This document shows, one piece after another, positions 44,519-54,838 of a DNA stretch of 64,000 bases. This stretch comes from Bradyrhizobium sp. B124 (GTDB taxonomy: Bacteria > Pseudomonadota > Alphaproteobacteria > Rhizobiales > Xanthobacteraceae). The notes below the pieces were generated by a model, which was not told the DNA's origin, did not search any database, and saw only the letters and a list, made by a program, of their open reading frames with translations. Within the stretch, counting starts at the first letter, position 1. Each line of letters starts with the position of its first letter. The translations under genes were made by a program, and so were the position numbers. The stretch spans positions 5,212,001-5,276,000 of the forward strand of contig NZ_CP152413.1 of the NCBI RefSeq assembly GCF_038967635.1. The letters run 5' to 3'.

Positions 44519-45436
44519 ATGAATTTCTCCCAATACCTCAAGCCTGCGCTCGGCACGGTGGTGTTCCTCGCGCTGGCTGTCGCCTATTACGCGTTCGAGC
44601 ACCGCTCCCATCCGGAGGAGAAGGAGACGCCGGGCCAGGCGCTGGTCGTGGTGACGAAGTCGACCAATGCCTGCTTCTCCGACATGGTCCGCGTCACCGG
44701 CTTCATCGTGCCGCGCCGCGAGGCGCAGGTGTATGTCGACCAGGACGGCTCCAAGGTCACCGACGTGCTGGTCCGCGAGGGTGACACCGTGACCGAGAAC
44801 CAGGAACTGGCGCGGTTGACCCCGCCGCCGCAGCAGGCGGCGCAGGGCAATGCCAAGCCGATCGTGCTGCGCGCGCCGGCCGCCGGCCTCGTGACCGAGG
44901 TGCGCACCGCGCCCGGCGCGCCGGCCTCGCCGCAGGCTCCGCCGATGTTCAAGATCTCCGTCAACAACGAGATCGAGCTCGACGCCGAGGTGCCGGGCTT
45001 CCAGCTCCTGAAGCTCAATCCCGGCGCCAATGTCCGGATCAGCCGCGACGACGCGCCCGACATCGTCGGCAAGGTTCGCCAGATCTCGCCGCAGATCGAC
45101 CGCGCCACCCAGCTCGGGCACGTCCGCATCACCATCAATAACAATCCGACGCTGAAGGTCGGCATGTTCGCGCGCGCCAATATCGACGCCAAGCGCTCCT
45201 GCGGCGTCGCGGTGCCGCGCACCGCGATCGACCGCCTGACCCTGCAAGTCGTGAAGGGCAACACGGTCGAGACCCGCAGGGTGCGCGTCGGGCTGACCTC
45301 CGACACCTCGACTGAAATCCTTGAAGGCCTCGACGTCGGCGAAATCGTCGTGGCCGATGCTGGCACCTCGCTGCATGACGGCGACCAGATCAAGACCATG
45401 TTCGCCGACGAACTCGATCGCACGCGATCACGCTAA
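44519..45436 (+). CDS. RND efflux periplasmic adaptor subunit
   Basis: 305-residue membrane fusion protein with N-terminal membrane anchor (about 10-27), biotinyl-lipoyl part (VTGFIVPRREAQVYVDQDG, VLVREGDTVTENQELARL), no long alpha-hairpin, and beta-barrel plus membrane-proximal parts (VRISRDDAPDIVGKVRQISP; VPRTAIDRL). The hairpin is shortened to a Pro/Gln-rich loop (PPPQQAAQG), unusual for RND adaptors that must contact an outer membrane channel. It lies 13 bp before the pump gene. Confidence 0.87.
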   Translation: MNFSQYLKPALGTVVFLALAVAYYAFEHRSHPEEKETPGQALVVVTKSTNACFSDMVRVTGFIVPRREAQVYVDQDGSKVTDVLVREGDTVTENQELARLTPPPQQAAQGNAKPIVLRAPAAGLVTEVRTAPGAPASPQAPPMFKISVNNEIELDAEVPGFQLLKLNPGANVRISRDDAPDIVGKVRQISPQIDRATQLGHVRITINNNPTLKVGMFARANIDAKRSCGVAVPRTAIDRLTLQVVKGNTVETRRVRVGLTSDTSTEILEGLDVGEIVVADAGTSLHDGDQIKTMFADELDRTRSR

Positions 45437-45449
45437 TTCGGGCACGCTA

Positions 45450-48400
45450 ATGGCTTTGAACATCTCGGCATGGTCGATCCGGAACCCGCTTCCCTCGATC
45501 GTCTTCTCGATCATCCTGCTGGTGCTGGGCTGGGTCTCCTTCACCAAGCTCGCGGTGACGCGGCTGCCGAGCGCCGACATTCCGGTGATCTCGGTCGCGG
45601 TGTCGCAGTTCGGCGCCGCGCCCTCGGAACTTGAGTCGCAGGTCACCAAGACGATCGAAGACGGCGTCTCCGGCGTCGAGGGCGTGCGCCATATCTCGTC
45701 CTCGATCACCGACGGCCTGTCGGTGACGACGATCCAGTTCGCGCTGGAGACCAATACCGACCGCGCGCTCAACGACGTCAAGGACGCCGTAACGCGGGTG
45801 CGCGCCAACCTGCCGCAGAACGTCACCGAGCCGTTGATCCAGCGCGTCGACGTGATCGGCCTGCCGATCGTGACTTACGCAGCGATCTCGCCCGGCAAGA
45901 CGCCGGAGCAGCTCTCATATTTCGTCGACGACGTGGTCAAGCGCGCACTGCAGGGCGTGCGCGGCGTCGCCCAGGTCGAGCGCATCGGCGGTGTCGAGCG
46001 CGAGATCCTGGTCTCGCTCGATCCCGACAAGCTGCAGGCGGTCGGGCTCACCGCGGTGAATGTCAGCCAGATCCTGCGTGGCACCAATGTCGACGTCGCC
46101 GGCGGCCGCGCCGAGATCGGCAAGAACGACCAGGCGATCCGCACCCTGGCCGGCGCCAAGACACTGAACGAACTCGCCGGCACCATGATTCCGCTGTTCG
46201 GCGGCGGCGAGATCCGGCTCGACGATCTCGGCACCGTCACCGACACCATCGCCGACCGGCGCACCTTCGCCCGCTTCAACGGCGAGCCGGTGGTGGCGCT
46301 CGGTATCAAGCGCTCCAAGGGCGCCAGCGACGTCGTCGTCGCGGCCGCGGTGCAGAAGCGGATCGACGCCCTGAAAGTTGCCTATCCCGACGTCGACCTC
46401 AAGCTGATCGACACCTCGGTCGAGTTCACCAAGGGCAATTACGAGGCCGCGATCTCGACCTTGTTCGAGGGCGCGATCCTCGCCGTCATCATCGTGCTGC
46501 TGTTCCTGCGCGATATGCGCGCCACCATCATCGCCGCGGTCTCGCTGCCGCTGTCGATCTTCCCGGCATTCTGGGCGATGGACCTGCTCGGCTTCTCGCT
46601 CAACCTCGTCTCCTTCCTCGCCATCACGCTGTCGACCGGCATCCTCGTCGACGACGCCATCGTCGAGATCGAGAACATCGTGCGCCACATGCGGATGGGC
46701 AAGACGCCCTACCGGGCCGCCCTCGAAGCCGCCGACGAGATCGGGCTCGCGGTGATCGCGATCTCGCTCACCATCATCGCGATCTTCGCGCCGGCGAGCT
46801 TCATGTCCGGGATCGCCGGGCAGTTCTTCAAACAGTTCGGCATCACCGTGTCGGTACAGGTGTTCTTCTCGCTGCTCGCCGCGCGCTTCGTGACGCCGAT
46901 GCTGGCCGCCTATTTCCTCAAGCATCATGACCACGACGACCCGCCGCCCGGCCGCATCCTGCGCAGCTATCACGGCCTCGTCACCTGGTCGGTGAAGCAC
47001 CATTACATCACCGTGCTGATCGGCTTTGCGGTGTTCGCCGCGTCGATTTGGAGCATCACGCTGCTGCCGCAGGGCTTCCTGCCGGCGCAGGACACTGCGC
47101 GCTCGCTGCTCGCAATGGAGCTGCCGCCCGGCTCGCAGCTGGCCTATACCGAGAAGGTCACCGAGGAGATCGTGGCGCGGCTGCGCAAGCGGCCCGAGGT
47201 GCGCAGCGTGTTCGTCGACGGCGGCCGCGTGCCGCCGGGCATCCAGGAAGTGCGCCGCGCCGCGCTGATCATCAACTACACGCCGAAGGCGGACCGCAAG
47301 ATCACCCAGCGCGAGCTCGAGCTGTCGATCGGCAAGGAGCTCGATAACGTCCCCGATATCCGGTTCTGGTTCCTCGACGAGAATGGCCTGCGCGCCATCT
47401 CGCTGGTCGTCACCGGCACCGACAGCAACATCGTCAACAACGTCGCCAGCGAACTGGCGACGCAGATGAAGCGGATCCCGATCATCGCCAACGTGATCTC
47501 GGAGACCGCGCTCGACCGGCCCGAACTGCGCATCCGTCCGCGCGCCGAGCTCGCGGCGCGGCTCGGCGTCTCGACCGAGAGCCTGTCGCAGACCATCCGC
47601 GTCGCCACCATCGGCGACGTCGGCCCGGCGCTGGCCAAGTTCGACGCCGGCGACCGCCAGGTCCCGATTCGCGTCCAGCTCGAGGACAATGCGCGCAGTG
47701 ATTTGCAGATGCTGGAGCAACTGCGCGTGCCGCTCGGCGCGCGTGGCGAACGCGGTGGCGTCCCGCTCTCCGTCGTCGCCGACATCCAGCTCGACCAGGG
47801 CCCGACCAGCATCAACCGCTACGACCGCGAGCGGCAGGCGACTGTCGCGGCCGACCTCGTCGGCAATGCCGCGCTCGGTGACGCCACCAAGCTGATCTAC
47901 GACCTGCCTGTGATGAAGAGCCTGCCGAAGGGCGTGAAGGTCAGCCCGTCCGGCGACGCCGAGAGCCTCGCCGAGCTGTCCGACGGCTTCGCCACCGCGA
48001 TCACCGCCGGCCTGATGATGGTCTACGCCGTGCTGGTGCTGCTGTTCGGCACCTTCCTGCAGCCGATCACCATCCTGTTCTCGCTGCCGCTCTCGATCGG
48101 AGGCGCGATCGGCGCGCTGCTTTTGACCGGCAAGCAGCTCACCACGCCGGTGTGGATCGGCATCCTGATGCTGATGGGCATCGTCACCAAGAACGCCATC
48201 ATGCTGGTGGAGTTCGCGGTGGAGGCGATCCGCGACGGCAAGGCGCGCGAGGAAGCCATGATCGACGCCGGCATGAAGCGCGCCCGCCCGATCGTGATGA
48301 CCACGATCGCAATGGCCGCCGGCATGATGCCGTCGGCGCTGGCGTTCGGCGCCGGCGGTGAATTCCGTTCGCCGATGGCGCTCGCGGTGATCGGCGGCCT

Positions 48401-48599
48401 GATCTTCTCGACCGTGCTGTCGCTGGTGTTCGTGCCGGCGATGTTCATGGTGATGGACGACATCGGCAACCTGATCTGGCGCTTCGGCAAGCGGCTCGTG
48501 GTCTCGCATGCCGACCACGAGCTGACCCCGAGCGAGCCCGAGGCTGACAAGGCCAAGAAGCCCGGTCCGCCGAGCATGATCTCGCCCGCCGCAGAATGA
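45450..48599 (+). CDS. RND-family efflux pump permease
   Basis: 1049-residue inner membrane pump of the AcrB/MexF superfamily. N-terminal ISAWSIRNPLPSIVFSIILLV begins helix 1; two large periplasmic loops follow helices 1 and 7; the proton-relay acidic pair lies in helix 4 (STGILVDDAIVEIENI). The second half has GIVTKNAIMLVEFA. The ATG at 45450 fits the family start; the longer frame overlaps the adaptor gene. Substrate unknown. No outer membrane channel gene is adjacent, so it may borrow a TolC-like partner. Confidence 0.93.
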   Translation: MALNISAWSIRNPLPSIVFSIILLVLGWVSFTKLAVTRLPSADIPVISVAVSQFGAAPSELESQVTKTIEDGVSGVEGVRHISSSITDGLSVTTIQFALETNTDRALNDVKDAVTRVRANLPQNVTEPLIQRVDVIGLPIVTYAAISPGKTPEQLSYFVDDVVKRALQGVRGVAQVERIGGVEREILVSLDPDKLQAVGLTAVNVSQILRGTNVDVAGGRAEIGKNDQAIRTLAGAKTLNELAGTMIPLFGGGEIRLDDLGTVTDTIADRRTFARFNGEPVVALGIKRSKGASDVVVAAAVQKRIDALKVAYPDVDLKLIDTSVEFTKGNYEAAISTLFEGAILAVIIVLLFLRDMRATIIAAVSLPLSIFPAFWAMDLLGFSLNLVSFLAITLSTGILVDDAIVEIENIVRHMRMGKTPYRAALEAADEIGLAVIAISLTIIAIFAPASFMSGIAGQFFKQFGITVSVQVFFSLLAARFVTPMLAAYFLKHHDHDDPPPGRILRSYHGLVTWSVKHHYITVLIGFAVFAASIWSITLLPQGFLPAQDTARSLLAMELPPGSQLAYTEKVTEEIVARLRKRPEVRSVFVDGGRVPPGIQEVRRAALIINYTPKADRKITQRELELSIGKELDNVPDIRFWFLDENGLRAISLVVTGTDSNIVNNVASELATQMKRIPIIANVISETALDRPELRIRPRAELAARLGVSTESLSQTIRVATIGDVGPALAKFDAGDRQVPIRVQLEDNARSDLQMLEQLRVPLGARGERGGVPLSVVADIQLDQGPTSINRYDRERQATVAADLVGNAALGDATKLIYDLPVMKSLPKGVKVSPSGDAESLAELSDGFATAITAGLMMVYAVLVLLFGTFLQPITILFSLPLSIGGAIGALLLTGKQLTTPVWIGILMLMGIVTKNAIMLVEFAVEAIRDGKAREEAMIDAGMKRARPIVMTTIAMAAGMMPSALAFGAGGEFRSPMALAVIGGLIFSTVLSLVFVPAMFMVMDDIGNLIWRFGKRLVVSHADHELTPSEPEADKAKKPGPPSMISPAAE

Positions 48600-48928
48600 G
48601 CCAAGTTCGCGCCGCGTCAGCGCACGATGAAGGGGCGCCCACCAAAATATCGAAAACAACCCCATGCACAGTAGCCGGCGGCCGCCGCGTTCGACACGGC
48701 AACTTGACTCGTCGGGCAACTCAGGGGTATTTTTCCATTATCCAGAAATCGTGCAGACGCCCTTCACCTTGCTCAGTGTCATCACCCGCGCATGCGGGTG
48801 ATCCAGTATTCCAGAGACCGCAGTGCTTGAGCCGAGAGGCTGCGGCGTACTGGATCGCCCGGTCGAGCCGGGCGATGACCACGGTGGACGAGGATATAGC
48901 GGCGCGCCGAAGCGAGTCCTGTCGCGCT
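48600..48928. other. Gap with palindromic repeat between converging genes
   Basis: 329 bp between the RND pump gene and the PPOX flavoprotein gene. A family D repeat covers 48778-48879; no gene is visible in the rest. Confidence 0.6.
48778..48879. repeat. Palindromic repeat, family D
   Basis: Left hairpin GTCATCACCCGCGCATGCGG then GTGATCCAGTA; right part TACTGGATCGCCCGG and GCCGGGCGATGAC. The left half reappears in reverse orientation at 11064-11118. Confidence 0.82.
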
Positions 48929-49564
48929 CTAATACAGCCGCGTGCGATAGGCCTCTTCCATCGTCTTCTCGGCGACCTCGACCTCGACGGCGGCGGTCTG
49001 CTCGGCGATGATCCGGCCGAGCGTCGGGAAGCTGTGGCGCTCGACCTGCGCGGCCGGATTCCAGAGTTTTGAGCGCATCAGCGCCTTGCCGCAATGGAAG
49101 TAGGTCTCATCGACATGCACCTTGATGCCGATGATCGGCGTGACGTTCTGCACCGTCAGCGGCGTCAGGAGATCCGGCTCCTGCGAGATCTCGGCCCGCC
49201 CGTTGATGCGCAGGGTCTCGTTGATGCCCGGCACCATGAAGATCAAACCGACCCCGGGCGAAGCGATGATATTGCCGAATGTATCGACCCGGTTGTTGCC
49301 GCGCCGATCCGGGATCAGCAGCGTCTTGTCGTCGAGCACCGAGACGAAGCCCGGCGCGTCGCCGCGCGGGCTGGCGTCGGCATGGCCCTTGCCGTCGCTG
49401 GAGGCGATGACCAGGAACGGCGACAGCGCGATGAAGTCGCGGCAGAACTTGTCGAGATGGTTGAGCACCTTCTTCTCGGCGAGCGGGCTCAATTGCCCGA
49501 AATGCGCGCGAAGATCCTCCTGCGACTTGACCGGCGGCTTGCCGCCTGCGCCCTCGTGACCCAT
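48929..49564 (-). CDS. FMN-dependent PPOX-type flavoprotein
   Basis: 211-residue pyridoxamine-5'-phosphate-oxidase fold protein. Stretches such as FLVIASSDGKGHADASPRGD, LLIPDRRGNNRVDTFGNI, VGLIFMVPGINETLRINGRA and YFHCGKALMRSKLW match the MSMEG_1061-type subgroup. GGGAGG precedes the ATG. It follows the ABC transporter ATPase gene at 24 bp, on the same strand, so it may be the last gene of that operon. Likely a small-molecule redox or F420/FMN-binding protein; substrate unknown. Confidence 0.87.
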   Translation of the reverse strand: MGHEGAGGKPPVKSQEDLRAHFGQLSPLAEKKVLNHLDKFCRDFIALSPFLVIASSDGKGHADASPRGDAPGFVSVLDDKTLLIPDRRGNNRVDTFGNIIASPGVGLIFMVPGINETLRINGRAEISQEPDLLTPLTVQNVTPIIGIKVHVDETYFHCGKALMRSKLWNPAAQVERHSFPTLGRIIAEQTAAVEVEVAEKTMEEAYRTRLY

Positions 49565-49588
49565 AGCGAACCTCCCTTTGTTGTTAGT

Positions 49589-51292
49589 TTACACCGCGTC
49601 GATGCCGGAAGCGATCCTCGCCGTCTGGCGTGCGCCGGCCGCGGCCGCAAAGCCCGGCTGGTCGAAGAAATCGCGGCCGGGGATCGCATCGAGCAGGTCG
49701 CGCGTATAGGCCTGACGCGGCGCGGTGAAGACCTCTGCCGTAGTGCCTTCCTCGACGATGCGCCCCTTCTGCAGCACGATGACGCGGTCGGCGATCTCGG
49801 CCGCGATGCGCAGATCGTGGGTGATGAAGATCATTGCGAGCCGCATCTCCTGGCGCAGTTCGGCGAGCAGCGCCAGCACCTGGGCCTGCACCGAGACGTC
49901 GAGCGCCGACACCGCCTCGTCGGCGATCAAGACCCGCGGCTTGAGCGCGAGCGCCCGCGCGATGCAGATGCGCTGGCGCTGGCCGCCCGAGAATTCGTGC
50001 GGGTAGCGATCCGCGGCGGTCTCCGACAGGCCGACCCGCACCAGCAGCTTCCGCGCCTGCGCCATCGCCTCGGCACGCGAGGTGCCATAGGCCATCGGAC
50101 CGCGCGCGACGGCATCGCCGACCTTCTGGCGCGGATCGAGGCTGGCAAACGGATCCTGGAACACGATCTGAAGCCGCCGCCGCGCCTGGCGGAGCGCTTC
50201 ACCACGCAACAGCCGGAGGTCGGCGCCGCCGAAACGAATGGCGCCGGCATCCGGTTCGGTCAGCCGCATGATCATGCGCCCCAGCGTCGACTTGCCGGAG
50301 CCGGATTCGCCGACGACGGCAAGCGTCTCGCCCTGGTGCAAGGTCAGCGAGATGCCGTCCGCGGCGACGACTTCGCGCGGCGGCTGCAACCAGCCGCGCT
50401 TGACCCGAAAGGTCTTCTGCAGGCCGACGACCTCCAGCAACGGCTCCGGTCGCACGATCGTGTCATGGATATCGGCGAGCCGCGCCTTCGGCACCGCATC
50501 GATCAGTTCGCGCGTGTAGGCGGCTTGCGGATTGCGCAGCACCTCACTGGCCGTGCCTTGCTCGACCACCTTGCCATGGCGCAGCACCACGACGCGGTCG
50601 GCGACATCGGCAACGACGCCGAAATCATGGGTGATCAGCAACACGCCCATGCCGCGCTCGCGCCGGAGATCGTCGATCAGGCGCAGGATCTGACGCTGGG
50701 TCGTGACATCGAGTGCGGTGGTCGGCTCATCCGCGATCAGCAGCGCGGGCCGGTTGGCCATCGCCATCGCGATCATCACGCGCTGGCGCTGACCGCCGGA
50801 GAGCTCGAACGGGTAGCTCTTCTCCAGCAGAAGCGGGTTCGGCAGCCCGACCTGCGTCAGCAGCGTCTGCACCCGCTCGCGGACCTCCGCCATCGACGGC
50901 GTGGGCCGCTGGTGCGCCAGGATCATCTCCTCGATCTGCTTGCCTACCCGCTTGAGCGGATTGAGCGAGGACAACGGCTCCTGAAAGATCATCGCGGCAT
51001 TGCCGCCGCGCAAATTCCTTAGCCCGCGACTGTCGAGCTTGGATGGATCCTGCCCCGCGACCATGACGGTGCCGGACACGATATCGACGCCCCGCGGCAA
51101 CAGCTGCAGGACCGCATGGGCGATCATCGACTTGCCGGAGCCGGATTCGCCGACCAGACAGACCACCTCGTTGGGCTTGATCTCAAACGACACATTCTCG
51201 ACCGCGAAGGGCCGATCGCCGCCCTTGGGAAGCGCGATCGAGAGATCCTTGACCGCAAGAACCGGGGCGTTGCTCTGCATAGCTTCGCTCAT
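49589..51292 (-). CDS. Dipeptide/oligopeptide-type ABC ATPase, fused DppD-DppF
   Basis: 567-residue protein with two ABC ATPase domains in tandem. First: Walker A GESGSGKS (~45), signature LSGGQRQR, Walker [13 protein letters not shown]. Second: Walker A GESGSGKS (~330), signature FSGGQRQR, Walker [13 protein letters not shown]. Each ends with the peptide-transporter C-terminal extension ([16 protein letters not shown]). The start at 51292 overlaps the permease stop (ATGA). The fused form replaces separate DppD and DppF. It powers import of peptides, nickel or sugars by the permeases encoded upstream. Confidence 0.93.
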   Translation of the reverse strand: MSEAMQSNAPVLAVKDLSIALPKGGDRPFAVENVSFEIKPNEVVCLVGESGSGKSMIAHAVLQLLPRGVDIVSGTVMVAGQDPSKLDSRGLRNLRGGNAAMIFQEPLSSLNPLKRVGKQIEEMILAHQRPTPSMAEVRERVQTLLTQVGLPNPLLLEKSYPFELSGGQRQRVMIAMAMANRPALLIADEPTTALDVTTQRQILRLIDDLRRERGMGVLLITHDFGVVADVADRVVVLRHGKVVEQGTASEVLRNPQAAYTRELIDAVPKARLADIHDTIVRPEPLLEVVGLQKTFRVKRGWLQPPREVVAADGISLTLHQGETLAVVGESGSGKSTLGRMIMRLTEPDAGAIRFGGADLRLLRGEALRQARRRLQIVFQDPFASLDPRQKVGDAVARGPMAYGTSRAEAMAQARKLLVRVGLSETAADRYPHEFSGGQRQRICIARALALKPRVLIADEAVSALDVSVQAQVLALLAELRQEMRLAMIFITHDLRIAAEIADRVIVLQKGRIVEEGTTAEVFTAPRQAYTRDLLDAIPGRDFFDQPGFAAAAGARQTARIASGIDAV

Positions 51293-52122
51293 GACCGGCG
51301 CCTCGAGACGCGCGGGTTGAGGACATCGGACAGGCCTTCGCCGAACAGGTTGATCGCCAGCACGGTGACGAGGATGGCAAGCCCGGGAAACACGCTCATC
51401 CACCACGCATTGCGGATCGCGGTACGCCCCGCGCCGATCATGAAGCCCCACGACATCAAATTGGGGTCGCCGAGCCCCATGAAGGACAGCGCGCTTTCCA
51501 GCAGGATCGCGGTGGCGACCGTCAGTGACGTCACGACCAGGATCGGCGAGATCGCATTCGGCAGGATATGGCCGAGCACGATGCGCCGGGTGCGCTCGCC
51601 CTGGCACAGCGCCGCCTCGACGAATTCACGATGGCGCAGGCGCAGGAATTCCGCGCGCGTCAGCCGCGCCAGCGGCGGCCAGCTCACCGCCCCGATGGTC
51701 AGGATGATCGTGAGCAGCGACGGATTGAACGTTGCGACCAGCAGGATGGCGAGCACGAAGGCCGGAATGGTCTGGAACAATTCCGTCATCCGCATCAGCA
51801 CCAGATCGACCTTGCCGCCGAAATAGCCCGAGATCGCACCGACCACGACGCCGATCGCCATCGCCGCGAGCGCCGATGCGATGCCGATCAGCAGCGAGAC
51901 GCGCGCGCCATAGGCGACGCCGGCCGCGACATCGCGGCCGAGCGTATCGCCGCCGAGCCATAAGCCGTCCTCGCCGGGCGGCGTGAACGGCGCACCGACC
52001 ATCTCCCAGGGTGAGACCGGAAACACGATCGGCGCGATGATCGCGATGACAACGACGACGAGCAGCAGGACAAGCCCGATCATACCGCTGGGATGACGCA
52101 GGAAAGCGCGCACCGTCTCCAT
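51289..52122 (-). CDS. ABC transporter permease, DppC type
   Basis: 277-residue inner membrane protein with about six helices. The N-terminal FLRHPSGMIGLVLLLVVVVI and LGGDTLGRDVAAGVAYGARVSL are typical of DppC/OppC, and the ATPase-docking EAA loop reads EAALCQGERTRRIVLGHILP. Start may be ATG 52122 (TGATG overlap with the upstream permease stop) or GTG 52125. Confidence 0.93.
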   Translation of the reverse strand: METVRAFLRHPSGMIGLVLLLVVVVIAIIAPIVFPVSPWEMVGAPFTPPGEDGLWLGGDTLGRDVAAGVAYGARVSLLIGIASALAAMAIGVVVGAISGYFGGKVDLVLMRMTELFQTIPAFVLAILLVATFNPSLLTIILTIGAVSWPPLARLTRAEFLRLRHREFVEAALCQGERTRRIVLGHILPNAISPILVVTSLTVATAILLESALSFMGLGDPNLMSWGFMIGAGRTAIRNAWWMSVFPGLAILVTVLAINLFGEGLSDVLNPRVSRRRS

Positions 52123-53123
52123 CACGCCGCTCCCGTGGTCATGCGCGGATCGATCAGCCGGTAGACCAGATCGGTCAGAAGGTTGAGCGCGATCACGACG
52201 ATCGAGAGGATCAGGAAGATGCCGAGCAGGACGGGATAGTCGCGCTGCAGCAGGGCCTCGAAGGTCAGGCGGCCAAGGCCGGGCCAGGCAAACACCGTCT
52301 CGATGACGACGGCGCCGCCGACCAGCGCGCCGGCCTGCATGCCGGCGACGGTGACGACCGGCACCAGCGCATTGCGCAGCATGTGCCCGACGACGATACG
52401 CGTGCCGGACAGGCCCTTGGCGCGCGCCGTCTTGATGAAATCCTGTTGCGCGACCTCGATGATCGAGGATCGCATCAGCCGCGCATAGATCGCCAGATAG
52501 ATCGCCGCCAGCGAGGTGACCGGCATGATCATGTGCTTCATGATGTCGAGCGCGTGCTCGATCGGCGAGAGCTGGACGTTGATGGTCTCATAGCCGAACG
52601 GCGGCAGCCAGCCGAGCGCTACCGAGAACACCAGCACCAGCATCAGCCCAAGCCAGAACACCGGCGTCGCATAGAGCACGAGCGAGAGCACGGTGAACAC
52701 CGTATCGAGCACGCTGCCGGCCGCGAGCCCCGCCAGCGCGCCGAGCGCGGTGCCGATCAGGAGCGCGAGACAGAACGCCGTGACCGTCAACAGCAGCGTC
52801 GCTGGAAGCCGTTCGAGGATCAGATCGACGACGGGGCGGCGCTGCCGATAGGAATAGCCGAGATCGAGCCTGACGACGCGGCCGAGGTGGCTCACGAGCT
52901 GCACGAAATACGGCTTGTCGAGCCCGTACTCCTTGCGCAGATCGTCGAGCAGTTTTGGATCGGACGCGCCGGATTGCCCGGCCATCACCTGGGCCGGATC
53001 GCCGGGTGCGGCCCGCACCAGCACGAAGTTGAACGTCGCGATGACGATGATCACGGCGACGAGCTGGGCGATGCGGCTGATCGCCTGGAGCCCGATCGCC
53101 GTTGCGCTCCCGAGCCGGGTCAC
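52122..53123 (-). CDS. ABC transporter permease, DppB type
   Basis: 333-residue inner membrane permease of the DppB/OppB type. N-terminal FVLVRAAPGDPAQVMAGQ, the GLDKPYFVQLVSHLGRVVRLDLGYSY segment, and the EAA loop DFIKTARAKGLSGTRIVVGH are clear. GTG start overlaps the stop of the binding-protein gene (GTGA). Confidence 0.93.
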   Translation of the reverse strand: MTRLGSATAIGLQAISRIAQLVAVIIVIATFNFVLVRAAPGDPAQVMAGQSGASDPKLLDDLRKEYGLDKPYFVQLVSHLGRVVRLDLGYSYRQRRPVVDLILERLPATLLLTVTAFCLALLIGTALGALAGLAAGSVLDTVFTVLSLVLYATPVFWLGLMLVLVFSVALGWLPPFGYETINVQLSPIEHALDIMKHMIMPVTSLAAIYLAIYARLMRSSIIEVAQQDFIKTARAKGLSGTRIVVGHMLRNALVPVVTVAGMQAGALVGGAVVIETVFAWPGLGRLTFEALLQRDYPVLLGIFLILSIVVIALNLLTDLVYRLIDPRMTTGAA

Positions 53124-54697
53124 GATTTGTAGACCGACCCGAAGGTTTCGTGCGAGCCGATGCCCGTCGTCACGATGTTCTTGAACGCCTTGTCGTAGAT
53201 GATGGGATATTCGATCTCGAGCGTCCAGGCCACCGGCACATCCTCGACCAGGATCTGCTGCACCTTGCTGTAGAGCTCCTGGCGCTTGGCTTCGTCGAGC
53301 GTGATTGCGGCCTCGTCGAACAGTTTGTCGACCTCGGGATTCGAGTATCCTTGCGTGTTCGAGAACAGGATGCCCTTCTTGATGTTCGACGAAATATAGG
53401 TGCGCGCCACGCCGAGCGCGGGATCGCCGAGCTGGTAGAGCAGGTTCTGGGTCATCTCATAGTCCCAGTTGCCGACCTTCTCGGCCCAGCCCGCCATATC
53501 GGTGCCGACAAGCACGAGGTCGATGCCGACGCGTGCAAAGCTCTGACGGAAGAATTCGCCGGCGCGCTGATAGGACTCGCCATAGGGCGGCACGATGTAC
53601 TTGATCTCGGCCCGCTTGCCGTTGGCGCCAGGCTTCAATCCCATCTCGTCGAGCAGCGCCTTGGCCTTGTCCACGGAGAACTCGTAGCGCTTCACGTTCG
53701 GATCGTAGAACCGCGTCTTCGACGAAATCGGGCCGGTCGCAACCTTGGCGTTGCCGAAGTACACGCGCTTGCTGAACGCCTCGCGATCGATCAGGTGCAT
53801 CACCGCTTGCCGGAACCGCTTGTCGTTCATCGGCGCGATGCGGTTGTTCATTTCGAGCCACTGGTGCGGCGCGAAATACTCGTAGCCCTTGGTGGTGAAT
53901 TCGAGATTCTTCTGCGCCTTGAAACGCTGCACGTCGTAGAATTCGACGTCGGACCATTGCACGAGCTGCACGGTGCCGTTCTCGAGCGCGAGCGCGCGCG
54001 ACGCCGCATCCGGAATCACGCGGTAGACGATCTCGTCGAGATAGGGCTCGTCCTTCAGATAGTAGCCGTCGTGGCGGACGAGGTGAACATGCGAGCCGCG
54101 CACCCATTCCTTCAGCTTGAAGGGGCCGGTGCCGATCGCCTTGTCGTTCTCCGGGTTCTTGCGATAGTCGGTGCCGTCGTAGATGTGCTTGGGCACGATC
54201 GGGGCGGACGTGCAGTCGAAGCAGCCGATGAAGGGCGCGAACGGCTGCTTCAGCTTGAACACGACGGTGAGCGGATCGGGCGCTTCGGCCGACGCCACGC
54301 GGGCGAAGTTCTGCCGCGCGCGCGGATGGGTCTCCACCAGCAGCTTCATGCAGCTGAAGACCACGTCCTCCGAGGTCATCGGCTTGCCGTCGTGGAAGGT
54401 GATGCCGGGAAACAGCTTGAATGTGTAGGTCAGGCCGTCCGGCGAGACCTCCCAGGACTGCGCCATGCCGGGCATCGGCTTGAGGTCGGCGCCGTATTTC
54501 AGCAGGCCTTCATAGATCTTGCCGCCGAGTGTCAAGGTCGGCTGCTGCTGGTTCAGCGCGGTCACCAGAACCGGCGGCTCGGGCTGGATGATGGTGTTGA
54601 GCGTTCCACCGCGGGTCTGGCCCGCCGCCCGCGTGATGCCGAACGGGATGGCTGCACCGCAGGCCAGCATCGCCTTGGTGAATTCGCGTCTGTTCAT
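53120..54697 (-). CDS. ABC transporter substrate-binding protein (SBP family 5)
   Basis: 525-residue periplasmic binding protein. A twin-arginine type signal (MNRREFTKAMLACGAAIPFG) is at the N-terminus. Typical family 5 stretches: YEGLLKYGADLKPMPGMAQSW, YTFKLFPGITFHDGKPMTSEDV and RQAVMHLIDREAF. ATG at 54697 has GGAGAGG upstream; the frame continues to 54808 but without coding character. The first gene of a binding protein-permease-permease-ATPase operon. Ligand (peptide or other) is unknown. Confidence 0.92.
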   Translation of the reverse strand: MNRREFTKAMLACGAAIPFGITRAAGQTRGGTLNTIIQPEPPVLVTALNQQQPTLTLGGKIYEGLLKYGADLKPMPGMAQSWEVSPDGLTYTFKLFPGITFHDGKPMTSEDVVFSCMKLLVETHPRARQNFARVASAEAPDPLTVVFKLKQPFAPFIGCFDCTSAPIVPKHIYDGTDYRKNPENDKAIGTGPFKLKEWVRGSHVHLVRHDGYYLKDEPYLDEIVYRVIPDAASRALALENGTVQLVQWSDVEFYDVQRFKAQKNLEFTTKGYEYFAPHQWLEMNNRIAPMNDKRFRQAVMHLIDREAFSKRVYFGNAKVATGPISSKTRFYDPNVKRYEFSVDKAKALLDEMGLKPGANGKRAEIKYIVPPYGESYQRAGEFFRQSFARVGIDLVLVGTDMAGWAEKVGNWDYEMTQNLLYQLGDPALGVARTYISSNIKKGILFSNTQGYSNPEVDKLFDEAAITLDEAKRQELYSKVQQILVEDVPVAWTLEIEYPIIYDKAFKNIVTTGIGSHETFGSVYKS

Positions 54698-54838
54698 CGG
54701 ACCTCTCCGTCGCCGCGCGTCAGGCATTCGATTTCGGCGAATGTCGCGGGGTGAGGCATTGTTGCCAAACGCCGTATCCCGCGCTACCTGAATGGGGACA
54801 ACAACCATCGCGATCGGGCCAACTGGCCCGGAAGATGC

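Noticed and set aside
45915..48719. 934-codon minus-strand open frame
   Set aside because: Antisense to the RND pump; its product is Arg/Asp/His-rich without any domain.
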